A DNA stretch of 13,900 nucleotides from Acidimicrobiia bacterium (GTDB taxonomy: Bacteria; Actinomycetota; Acidimicrobiia; Acidimicrobiales; Aldehydirespiratoraceae), in NCBI GenBank assembly GCA_022824605.1, contig JAJDZO010000302.1:1-13900 (forward strand), given 5' to 3'. A model generated the notes under the pieces. It was given only the letters and a program-made list of their open reading frames with translations, made no database searches and was not told where the DNA came from. Positions 6,523 through 13,284 of this stretch are shown here, one piece after another (position 1 is the first letter of the stretch; every line of letters starts with the position of its first letter). Position numbers and translations under genes: made by a program.

Positions 6523-6774
6523 ATGGTGATTGTCTACACTCTGCATGCTCTGGAGGTCATGGAAAGACGGGGGATTCGTCTGGCATGGGTAGAGCGGACG
6601 GTGGCTGCTCCCGCGCAACGGATGAGAGACCCCTACGATGAAGCTGTGGAGCGGTTCTACCTTCGGATCCCCGAGCACGGTGGCAGAGTTCTGCGAGTCG
6701 TGGTGAACACTCAAGCAGATCCGTGGCGTGTAGTGACCGCATTCTTCGACCGTTCGATGCGAGGTGGATCATGA
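6523..6774 (+). CDS. DUF4258-type protein, possible toxin of a toxin-antitoxin-like pair
   Basis: An 83-residue protein with YTLHALEVMERRGIRLAWVERTV, matching the DUF4258 pattern of a His followed by an ERM-like helix and a RGI turn. The second half (RFYLRIPEHGGRVLRVVVN, then WRVVTAFFDR) looks like the beta-sheet part of RelE/BrnT-like folds. DUF4258 proteins are often paired with a small partner and suspected of being RNase-like toxins; this is not shown here. Codon use differs from the neighbours, with several AT-ending codons and AGA. The stop overlaps the next ATG (ATGA). No clear Shine-Dalgarno is present; GGAC-N7-GTCC at 6507-6521 sits just before the start. Confidence 0.8.
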   Translation: MVIVYTLHALEVMERRGIRLAWVERTVAAPAQRMRDPYDEAVERFYLRIPEHGGRVLRVVVNTQADPWRVVTAFFDRSMRGGS

Positions 6775-7007
6775 GGTTGCGGGTTGATTGCAAGGCCGAC
6801 GCGCTTTACCTGCACCTAGATGACTCGGACATCGTCGAGTCCGTCGAGGTCGCCCCTGGGATCCTGCTGGACTACAACCAGGCCGAGCATGTCGTCGGTG
6901 TGGAGATGCTCAGCCTGTCCACCCGATCACCGGGTCTCGACGTATCGGACATGAGATTCGAGACTGGAACGAGTTCCGCGCCGGACACGTCGCCGCCTGC
7001 CGAGTAG
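6771..7007 (+). CDS. DUF2283 family protein, possible antitoxin partner
   Basis: A 78-residue protein starting RLRVDCKADALYLHL, with VESVEVAPGILLDYNQAEHV and VVGVEMLSLSTRS. This is the DUF2283 signature (Y/D-x-x-ADALYI...VAPGxxLDYD...xVGIEIL). DUF2283 proteins frequently follow DUF4258 genes and are suspected antitoxins or small regulators. ATG 6771 overlaps the preceding stop by four bases, and the conserved domain begins right there, so the longer upstream start is rejected. The last 20 residues, rich in Ser, Thr and Pro, lie beyond the domain. Family call strong, function inferred. Confidence 0.88.
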   Translation: MRLRVDCKADALYLHLDDSDIVESVEVAPGILLDYNQAEHVVGVEMLSLSTRSPGLDVSDMRFETGTSSAPDTSPPAE

Positions 7008-7008
7008 G

Positions 7009-7025
7009 TCGACTGAACGAGTCGA
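7009..7025 (+). other. Inverted repeat after the DUF2283 gene
   Basis: TCGACT, five-base loop GAACG, AGTCGA: a perfect 6-bp hairpin starting two bases after the stop. No T-run follows, so it is only a possible terminator or operator between the small gene pair and the recombinase promoter. Confidence 0.35.
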
Positions 7026-7036
7026 GTCGGGCGATT

Positions 7037-7070
7037 GGTGTGGATAACTAGACTCGAGGTGTGGACAACT
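7037..7070 (+). promoter_or_regulatory. xer promoter with two DnaA-box sequences and leaderless -10
   Basis: GGTGTGGATAACT at 7037-7049 and GGTGTGGACAACT at 7058-7070 are a direct repeat differing at one base and offset by 21 bp. They contain TGTGGATAA and TGTGGACAA, whose reverse complements TTATCCACA and TTGTCCACA are the E. coli and the Streptomyces/mycobacterial DnaA box consensus. TAGACT at 7049-7054 between them ends six bases before the GTG start, so the transcript is probably leaderless. Confidence 0.5.
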
Positions 7071-7939
7071 GGGGTCTGAGGGCCTGGCTCGACTCGTTGA
7101 GCGGCGTGGCCGACTCCACTCGGGCCGTGTACGGGCGCGACGCCGCTGCCGCGGCGCGGTGGCTTGAAGAGGCGGGCGCTGGAGGCCCAGATTCGGTTGA
7201 TCGGCGTGCTTTGCGGAGTTATCTGGCTCAGCTGAGCACCAACGGATACGCGGCGCGCACCATCACCCGCAAGGTGTCGGTGCTGCGCCGCTACTTCGAC
7301 TGGGCCCGCCGCAACGGCCGCACGGCCGCTGACCCCACGCTCGGGCTCAGCGCCCCCCGGGGACCGTCGCGGCTTCCCAGGGTGCTCAAGGACGACCAGA
7401 TCCGCTCGCTCGTCGACAAGCCTGTCCGAGCCGGCGACGACGACGCTCGCGACGCTCGCGATCTGGCCATCGTGGAGTTGCTGTACGGCAGCGGTCTGCG
7501 GGTGAGCGAGTTGTGCGGCCTGCGCCAGGAGGACTTGGATCTGACCGGGGGCGAGGTGCGGGTGTGGGGCAAGGGCGCCAAGCAGCGGCTGGTCCCGCTC
7601 AGCGCCCCGGCGGTGGCCGCGCTGCGCGGCTGGCTGGGTGACCAGCGCGCTCGGTTGGTCACCGTCGACACACCCGACGACGCGGTGTTCCTCAACCAGC
7701 GGGGCCGGGCTATGACACCCCGTGATGTGCGCCGGGTGATCGACCGTCGCAGCGTGGTGCCGACGCATCCTCACGCCCTGCGCCACACCTTCGCCACCCA
7801 CCTGCTCGACGGGGGCGCCGACCTGCGGTCCGTGCAAGAACTGCTCGGCCACGCCGACATCGCCACCACCCAGATCTACACCCACGTCAGCCGCGAGCGC
7901 CTGCGCGAGGCTCACCGCAGCAGCCACCCCCGGGCCTAG
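7061..7939 (+). CDS. XerC/XerD-type tyrosine recombinase
   Basis: A tyrosine site-specific recombinase, most likely a chromosome-dimer-resolving XerC or XerD acting at dif. The 292 residues are the usual length. The N-terminal core-binding SAM-like domain spans roughly 1-85 (DSTRAVYGRD, then RTITRKVSVLRRYFDWARRNG). The catalytic domain follows with all six residues present: Arg147 (SGLRVSELC), Lys171 (GKGAKQR), His238 and Arg241 (HALRH), His264 (LGHAD) and Tyr273 (IYTHVS). The gene lies after comM-dprA, where actinobacteria commonly keep a xer gene, so a housekeeping role is favoured over a phage integrase. XerC versus XerD cannot be decided here. The GTG start has no Shine-Dalgarno. Confidence 0.93.
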   Translation: MDNWGLRAWLDSLSGVADSTRAVYGRDAAAAARWLEEAGAGGPDSVDRRALRSYLAQLSTNGYAARTITRKVSVLRRYFDWARRNGRTAADPTLGLSAPRGPSRLPRVLKDDQIRSLVDKPVRAGDDDARDARDLAIVELLYGSGLRVSELCGLRQEDLDLTGGEVRVWGKGAKQRLVPLSAPAVAALRGWLGDQRARLVTVDTPDDAVFLNQRGRAMTPRDVRRVIDRRSVVPTHPHALRHTFATHLLDGGADLRSVQELLGHADIATTQIYTHVSRERLREAHRSSHPRA

Positions 7940-7945
7940 GTTCGG

Positions 7946-7958
7946 TGTGGACTAGCTT
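7946..7958 (+). promoter_or_regulatory. Putative promoter of the MFS-LivF gene
   Basis: TAGCTT at 7953-7958 ends nine bases before the GTG start at 7968, so a leaderless or near-leaderless transcript is plausible. It is overlapped upstream by TGTGGACTA at 7946-7954, one base from the actinobacterial DnaA box, in the same orientation as the two boxes before xer. The 28-base gap after xer contains nothing else. Confidence 0.3.
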
Positions 7959-7967
7959 TTATGGCTG

Positions 7968-8774
7968 GTGACTGACAATCCCGAGCAAGGTCCGGGAGCG
8001 GCTGAGCCTGCGGGGACCGCCGAAGACGACACCGCTGTCCTCACCGCCGCGCTGCTGACGGAGGAATCGGCTCGCCGCGACGCTCAGGCCCGCGCCGGCG
8101 AGCAGGTGCTCTTCGCCGACGACTTGCTGCCGGGGGTCGGCGACGAGGAGATGCCGCTGCGCGAGGGACTCGCGATGGGCGGCGCCTTCACCTTCGTCGT
8201 GCTGCTCGTGCTCAACAGCCTCGACGAGCTCGAGCAGGCCGCCATGGCCGTACTTGCCCCCGACATCCGCGACACCTTCGGCGTATCCGATGGCACGATC
8301 ACCTTCATAGCGTCCGCCTCGGCTGCCTTCGTGGTGCTGGGCGCCTTCCCGATGGGCTGGCTGGCCGACCGCATCAGACGAGCACCGATCGTCGGGGTCG
8401 CCAGCGCAGTGTTCTCCGCGATGGTGTTCCTGTCGGGCTTCGCGGTGAACGCGTTCATGCTGTTCTGGACCCGCTTCGGCGCCGGCATCGCCAAGTCCAA
8501 CACGATCCCGGTGCACAGCTCGCTGCTGGCCGACACCTACCCCATCGGGGTGCGGGGCCGAATCGGCGGGCTCACCCATTCCACCGGCCGGGCCGTGGCC
8601 GCCATCAGCCCGCTCGCGGTGGGCACCGTGGCGTTGGTCGCCGGCGGCGACGAGGGCTGGCGGTGGGCGTTCTTCCTGCTGGGCCTGCCGGTGGAGTGTT
8701 CGCGGTGGCCGCCTTCCGGATCCCCGAACCGACCCGGGGCCAGTGGGAGAAGACGAGTGTCCTCAGCCAGGTGA
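7968..8774 (+). CDS. MFS transporter N-terminal half of an MFS-LivF fusion (frame lost in helix 6)
   Basis: This frame carries a 70-residue acidic, Ala/Glu-rich cytoplasmic N-terminus and then the first half of a major facilitator protein resembling Spinster-like carriers. Helix 1 holds NSLDELEQAAMAVLAPDI, helix 2 is followed by the MFS motif-A loop GWLADRIRRAP, and helices 3 to 5 reach AVAAISPLAVGTVALVAG. Helix 6 begins WRWAFFLLGLPV, then the frame turns into ECSRWPPSGSPN..., a non-membrane Arg/Ser/Pro string ending at 8774. The real continuation (GVFAVAAFRIPEP) is in the frame one base back. The native product is probably 7968-10339, about 790 residues. As read, this ORF encodes half a carrier with a spurious tail. 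Confidence 0.8.
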   Translation: MTDNPEQGPGAAEPAGTAEDDTAVLTAALLTEESARRDAQARAGEQVLFADDLLPGVGDEEMPLREGLAMGGAFTFVVLLVLNSLDELEQAAMAVLAPDIRDTFGVSDGTITFIASASAAFVVLGAFPMGWLADRIRRAPIVGVASAVFSAMVFLSGFAVNAFMLFWTRFGAGIAKSNTIPVHSSLLADTYPIGVRGRIGGLTHSTGRAVAAISPLAVGTVALVAGGDEGWRWAFFLLGLPVECSRWPPSGSPNRPGASGRRRVSSAR

Positions 8775-10339
8775 TCGCCGACCCCGATCCCGCTCCCATC
8801 TCGGTGGAGGCTGCCTTCGCCCGGCTGCTGAGGATCCAGACGGTCAGAGCGGTGCTGTTCGCGTTCGTCGCTCTGGGTTTCGTGCTGTTCACGATTCCTG
8901 TCCAGTCCAACCTGTTCCTCGAGGACGAGTTCGGTCTCGGCACGTTCGGGCGGGGGGTTGCCACCTCGGTGGCCGGTTTCGCCGCGGCCGTGGTGCTGCC
9001 GATGGTCGGGCTGCGTTTCGACCGGCTGTACCGCCGCGACCCGTCTCTGACTCTGCGGCTGATCGGGGCACTGCTGCTGCCGACCGCGGTGCTGGTGCCG
9101 CTGCAGTTCGCCATGCCCAACGAGTACCTGTTCGTGGTGGTGGACGTGCCCCGCACCGTGCTGTCGGCAGCCGCATTCGCCATGGTCAGCCCGGTGGTGT
9201 GGTCGATCGTCCCCTACCGGCTGCGCGGCCTGGGCTCGGCGTTGATCACCCTGTTCATCTTCCTGTTCGGGGCAATGGGGGGATCACTGGTGGCGGCGTT
9301 CCTCGTCGATTCCTACGGGGTGCAGACCGCGGTGACCGTGCTGGCCCTGCCGGCGGTGTCCATCGGCTCGATCTTTCTGATCCGGGGTTCGCGGTCGATC
9401 AAGCACGACCTCTCGATGGTGGTCGACGAACTCACCGAGGAACTGGCCGAACACGACCGCAGACGCATCGACCCGGAGTCCACCCCGGCGCTGCAAGCCG
9501 GCAACATCGACTTCAGCTACGGCGCGGTGCAGGTGCTCTTCGACGTGTCCTTCGAGGTGGGTCGGGGCAAGACGCTGGCCCTGCTCGGCGCCAACGGCGC
9601 GGGCAAATCGACCGCGTTGAGCGTGGTGACCGGACTGTTGACGCCCGAGCGGGGCGAGATCCGCATGCACGGGCGCTCGATCACCTACACCACACCGGAG
9701 CAGCGCTCCGCCATGGGCGTGCAGATGCTGCCCGGCGGGCGGGGAGTGTTCCGTGAGCTGAGCATCGAGGACAACCTTCGCATCGGCGCCTACAAGTTCC
9801 GGCGAGACCCCGCGGACGTGCAACGGCGAATCGATCGGGTGGTCGAGATGTTCGACCAGCTCGAGGGCCGTCTCGGTGAGCGAGCGGGCGACCTCTCCGG
9901 CGGGCAGCAGCAGATGCTCGCGCTGGCTCGGGTCTTGATGCACGACCCCGAGATCCTCATCATCGACGAGTTGAGCCTCGGACTGGCCCCCACCATCGTC
10001 CAAGACCTGGTGGCCGGACTCCAACGGCTGCGTGAGGCTGGGCAGACGATGATCGTGGTGGAGCAGTCGCTCAACCTGGCGCTGTCGCTGGCCGACGACA
10101 CGGTGTTCCTCGAGAAGGGCGAGGTGCGTTACTCCGGGCCGGCACGCGACGTGATCGAGCAGCCCGAACTGATGCACGCAGTGCTGTTCGGCGCCGGTGC
10201 CGATCCGGCGCCAGGCCCCGCCGGCGACGCCGGTGCTGGCAGCGCCGACCTCTCCGGCGACGCAGGCTCCGCCGGCAGCGCAGACCCCTCCGGGGCCGAA
10301 AGCACCGAATCGTTCTCCGACTCGGGCGACGGAAGCTGA
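8663..10339 (+). CDS. livF: MFS C-terminal half fused to LivF-type ABC ATPase (downstream part of split gene)
   Basis: From about 8693 the frame resumes MFS helix 6 (GVFAVAAFRIPEP) and continues with helices 7 to 12, such as AVLFAFVALGFVLFTIPVQ and ALITLFIFLFGAMGGSLVAA. A linker (HDLSMVVDELTEELAEHDRR) leads to a LivF-like nucleotide-binding domain starting IDFSYGAVQVLFDVSFEV. In corrected numbering Walker A is GANGAGKS at 541-548, the signature LSGGQ is at 643-647, and Walker B ends in Asp667-Glu668 (LIIDEL, with Leu where Pro is usual). MIVVEQ has the Gln that LivF proteins carry at the switch position. The last 50 residues are Ala/Gly/Ser/Asp-rich. GTG 8663 is only an ORF start; reinitiation there would yield half a carrier plus ATPase. 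Confidence 0.8.
   Translation: MGVLPAGPAGGVFAVAAFRIPEPTRGQWEKTSVLSQVIADPDPAPISVEAAFARLLRIQTVRAVLFAFVALGFVLFTIPVQSNLFLEDEFGLGTFGRGVATSVAGFAAAVVLPMVGLRFDRLYRRDPSLTLRLIGALLLPTAVLVPLQFAMPNEYLFVVVDVPRTVLSAAAFAMVSPVVWSIVPYRLRGLGSALITLFIFLFGAMGGSLVAAFLVDSYGVQTAVTVLALPAVSIGSIFLIRGSRSIKHDLSMVVDELTEELAEHDRRRIDPESTPALQAGNIDFSYGAVQVLFDVSFEVGRGKTLALLGANGAGKSTALSVVTGLLTPERGEIRMHGRSITYTTPEQRSAMGVQMLPGGRGVFRELSIEDNLRIGAYKFRRDPADVQRRIDRVVEMFDQLEGRLGERAGDLSGGQQQMLALARVLMHDPEILIIDELSLGLAPTIVQDLVAGLQRLREAGQTMIVVEQSLNLALSLADDTVFLEKGEVRYSGPARDVIEQPELMHAVLFGAGADPAPGPAGDAGAGSADLSGDAGSAGSADPSGAESTESFSDSGDGS
8691..8698 (+). other. Apparent one-base deletion (frameshift) in MFS helix 6
   Basis: The reading frame must step back one base here: GTG (8691-8693) in the first frame and GGA GTG TTC (from 8693) in the second join as LPV-GVFAV. 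That is what a lost G or C in GT(N)GGAGTG would produce. Similarity to MFS proteins continues without a gap across the join. There is no slippery heptamer, so this is either a true mutation or a sequencing or assembly error. Confidence 0.8.
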
Positions 10340-10345
10340 GCCGCG

Positions 10346-13159
10346 GTGGTCCTGGCAGCCTGGATCACCCGGCAGCTCGTGTTCAACGGAGCGGTCACGG
10401 GCCTGGTCATCGGCATGCTCGCCATGGGCATCGTGCTCATCTACCGCTCCACCCGGGTGATCAACTTCGCGGTGGGGAACCTGGGGCTGCCCGCGGCCGG
10501 ATTGTTCGCCCTGATGCAGATCGACTGGGGCTTCCCCTTCTGGATCGGCCTGGCCACCGCCCTGCTGATCGGCACGCTGGCCGGCGCGCTGGTGGAGCTG
10601 ACGGTGGTGCGCCGCCTGTTCAGCCGTCCCCGGGTGATACTGCTGGTGGCCACGGTCGGGGTGGCCCAGTTGATGCGGGCGGTGATCGCCGCGTTCCCCG
10701 ACATCTCCGACACCACGCAGCGCTATCCGGTGGCGGCCCGCACCACCTGGGAGAACGCACCGTTCGGCCTGCGCATCGCCGCTCCGCAGGTGGCGATCAT
10801 CGTGGTGGTGCCCATCGTCGCCGTCGCTCTGGGCTGGATGCTGAACCGCACGACCTTCGGGCGTGCCGTCGCCGCGTCGGCCGGCAACCCCGAACTGGCC
10901 CGCTTGTCCGGTGTGAACCCGAAGGTGGTGTCCACGTTCGTGTGGACGGCGGCCGGCCTGCTGTCGTCCCTGTCGATCATCCTGCTCAGCGGCCAGTCGG
11001 GGGCGGTGACCGGCTTGGCGAACCTGGGACCGCTCACCTTGGCCCGAGCGCTGGCCGCGGCCGCCATAGCGGGAATGAGGTCGTTTCCCCGAGCGGTGAT
11101 GGCGGGCCTGGCCATCGGGGTGACCGAGTCGGTGGTGAGATTCAACTACCTGTCCGAGGCGGGCCTGATCGACTTCCTGCTGTTCTGCGCGGTGCTGGTG
11201 GCGGTCTACATGCAGAGCCGCGGCAGCCCCGAGGAGGCGATCCTGGCCTTCGTTCCGCGCGTCCGGCCGGTGCCGGCGCGCCTCGAGCGGCTGCGATGGG
11301 TGCGGGCCCTGCCCCGGATCACGCTGGCCGCCGGCCTGGCCTTCGCCATCGTGTTGCCGCTGATTGTGACGTTGCCGTCGCGGCATCTGCTGTACGCGAC
11401 GGTTCTGGGCTTCGCCATCTGCGCCATGTCGGTGACGGTGATCACCGGCTGGTCGGGACAGCTGTCGCTGTCGCAGATGGCCTTCGCAGGCATCGGAGCA
11501 CTCTCGGGGGCGGCGTTCAGCCGGGGTGTCGAGCTCGATATCGGCTGGCGCAGCTTCCGCCTGATCGATTTCGAGGCAGTCGGGGTGCCCTTCGTGGTGT
11601 CGATCCTGCTGGCGTCGGTGTTCACCGCTGGGGTGGCCACGATCATCGGTGCCGGCGCGCTGCGGGTGCGCGGCCTGATGCTGGCGGTGAGCACCTTCGC
11701 GTTCGCGATCGCATCGACGCAGTACCTGTTCCGTCGGCCGTTCTTCACCGGCGGTAGCAGCTCGAGCGTTCCCTACCAGCGGGGCACGCTTTTCGGCATC
11801 GACCTCTCCTCTCAGCGGTCGTACTACTACTTCACGCTGGGCGGGTTCGTCATCGCTTATGCCGTGGTGTCGAGGCTGCGGCGCAGCGGCATCGGCCGCT
11901 CCACTATCGCCGTGCGCGACAACGCCGCCGGCGCCTCCGCCTACACCGTCAGCCCCACCAGGGCGAAGCTCACCGCGTTCGCTCTGGCCGGGGGGCTCGC
12001 AGGCTTCGGCGGGGCGCTGCTGGGCGGCCTGGTGCAGAACATCCGCTTCTCGCAGGTGCTGTTCACCGTCGAGGACTCGCTGCGGGTCGTCGGCATGGCC
12101 GTGATCGGCGGGCTGGGCTCGGTCACCGGCGCGGTGCTGGGCGCGGTGTGGATCGAGGGAATGCCGGCCTTCTTCGGCGACAACGATCTGGTGCCGCTGT
12201 TCACGTCGAGCATCGGTCTGCTCATCATCATCATGTACCTCCCGGGCGGCTTCATCCAGGTGGTCTACGCGGCCCGCGACGGCCTGCTGAGCTGGGTCGA
12301 ATCCCGGCTGCCGCCCGAGGATGCTCCTGTGGTGAGACCGGCCTCGCCCGCCGGCCTGAGCCGCCGGGACACTTCCGGCCGTGACGCCGGCGAGGTTGTG
12401 CTGCGGGCCGAGGACGTGTCGGTGCGTTTCGGCGGCAATCAAGCCGTGTCGCAGGTGAGCGTGGAGGTGCGCCGCGACGAGATCGTCGGCCTGATCGGCA
12501 CGAACGGTGCCGGCAAGACCACGCTGATGAACGCGGTCGGCGGGATGGTCCGCGGCGAGGGCCGCATTGAGATAATGGGGCGCGACCTCTCCGGCGTGTC
12601 GGCCGCGCGCCGGGCCAGTGCCGGCCTGGGCCGGACGTTCCAGGGAGCCATGCTGTTCCCTGAGCTGACCGTGCGTGAGACGGTGATGGTGGCGCTGGAG
12701 GCCAGGGGCCGCACGCCGTTCATTTCGACGGCGCTGCACCTGCCCCACACGCTGGTGAACGAGCGGCGCCGCCGCACCGAGGCCGACGAGCTGATCGACT
12801 GGTTCGGTCTGGGCGCCTACGCCGACCACCATGTGTCGGACCTCTCCACCGGCTCCCGGCGCATTGTCGAGTTGGCCGGCCTGCTGGCGCTCGACGCCGG
12901 TGTGCTGTGCCTGGACGAGCCCACCGCCGGAGTCGCCCAGCGCGAGACCGAGGCGTTCGCCCCCCTCCTGCGCAGGATCCGCAGCGAGCTGGGTGCCGGA
13001 ATCCTGCTGATAGAGCACGACATGACGGTGATCATGGGTGTCAGCGATCGGGTGTACTGCCTGGAGTCGGGGTCGGTGATCTCGGCGGGCACTCCCGACG
13101 AGGTCAGGAACGACCCGCTGGTCGTCGCCAGCTATCTCGGCACCGCGGCCGCCGACTAA
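10346..13159 (+). CDS. LivH-LivM-LivG fusion: both Liv permeases plus ATPase in one protein
   Basis: A 937-residue fusion of three subunits of a branched-chain-amino-acid-type ABC importer. Residues 1 to about 295 are LivH-like (NGAVTGLVIGMLAMGIVLIY, INFAVGNLG, then GNPELARLSGVNPKVV). About 320-640 are LivM-like (YATVLGFAICAMSVTVITGW, SGQLSLSQMAFAGIGAL, RDNAAGASAYTV). About 675-937 are LivG: Walker A GTNGAGKT at 718-725, the Q-loop region GLGRTFQGAMLFPELT, a modified signature LSTGS at 833-837, Walker B Asp857-Glu858 (CLDEPTAG) and switch His891 (IEHDM). The GTG start lies six bases after the upstream stop, so translation is coupled. LivF comes from the preceding gene. The substrate cannot be read from the sequence. 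Confidence 0.93.
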   Translation: MVLAAWITRQLVFNGAVTGLVIGMLAMGIVLIYRSTRVINFAVGNLGLPAAGLFALMQIDWGFPFWIGLATALLIGTLAGALVELTVVRRLFSRPRVILLVATVGVAQLMRAVIAAFPDISDTTQRYPVAARTTWENAPFGLRIAAPQVAIIVVVPIVAVALGWMLNRTTFGRAVAASAGNPELARLSGVNPKVVSTFVWTAAGLLSSLSIILLSGQSGAVTGLANLGPLTLARALAAAAIAGMRSFPRAVMAGLAIGVTESVVRFNYLSEAGLIDFLLFCAVLVAVYMQSRGSPEEAILAFVPRVRPVPARLERLRWVRALPRITLAAGLAFAIVLPLIVTLPSRHLLYATVLGFAICAMSVTVITGWSGQLSLSQMAFAGIGALSGAAFSRGVELDIGWRSFRLIDFEAVGVPFVVSILLASVFTAGVATIIGAGALRVRGLMLAVSTFAFAIASTQYLFRRPFFTGGSSSSVPYQRGTLFGIDLSSQRSYYYFTLGGFVIAYAVVSRLRRSGIGRSTIAVRDNAAGASAYTVSPTRAKLTAFALAGGLAGFGGALLGGLVQNIRFSQVLFTVEDSLRVVGMAVIGGLGSVTGAVLGAVWIEGMPAFFGDNDLVPLFTSSIGLLIIIMYLPGGFIQVVYAARDGLLSWVESRLPPEDAPVVRPASPAGLSRRDTSGRDAGEVVLRAEDVSVRFGGNQAVSQVSVEVRRDEIVGLIGTNGAGKTTLMNAVGGMVRGEGRIEIMGRDLSGVSAARRASAGLGRTFQGAMLFPELTVRETVMVALEARGRTPFISTALHLPHTLVNERRRRTEADELIDWFGLGAYADHHVSDLSTGSRRIVELAGLLALDAGVLCLDEPTAGVAQRETEAFAPLLRRIRSELGAGILLIEHDMTVIMGVSDRVYCLESGSVISAGTPDEVRNDPLVVASYLGTAAAD

Positions 13160-13200
13160 CTGGAAGCGCCCGCTAACTGGAGGCCCCCTTGGCGAGTCGG

Positions 13201-13274
13201 TATACTGCGCCGCTCGTCGGGGGCAGTCCGTTTCGGCGAATCGCCGCCGCTCGACCACAGAACCACGCAAGGAG
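13201..13274 (+). promoter_or_regulatory. Promoter box, leader and ribosome binding site of the binding-protein gene
   Basis: TATACT at 13201-13206 is a good -10 with no clear -35, followed by CGCCGCTCG as in the comM promoter. The leader has a 5-bp hairpin, CGGCG-AAT-CGCCG at 13234-13246. AAGGAG at 13269-13274 lies 10 bases before the ATG. An own promoter would let the binding protein be made in excess over the transporter, as is usual. Confidence 0.5.
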
Positions 13275-13284
13275 CACGGTCTCG

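Noticed and set aside
7037..7070. Replication origin
   Set aside because: Only two DnaA boxes, no AT-rich unwinding stretch and no dnaA, dnaN or gyrB neighbours. A regulatory role is more plausible.
7061..7939. Phage or island integrase
   Set aside because: No tRNA, attachment repeats or phage genes nearby; length and position after comM-dprA fit a housekeeping Xer protein.
8663..8774. Programmed -1 ribosomal frameshift between the MFS halves
   Set aside because: No X XXY YYZ slippery site, no downstream stem-loop that I can see, and no known precedent for MFS proteins; a base loss explains it better.
13156..13181. Direct repeat CTAACTGGA (13156-13164 and 13173-13181) around the livHMG stop
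   Set aside because: Two short copies 17 bp apart with no symmetry or other support; probably a small local duplication.
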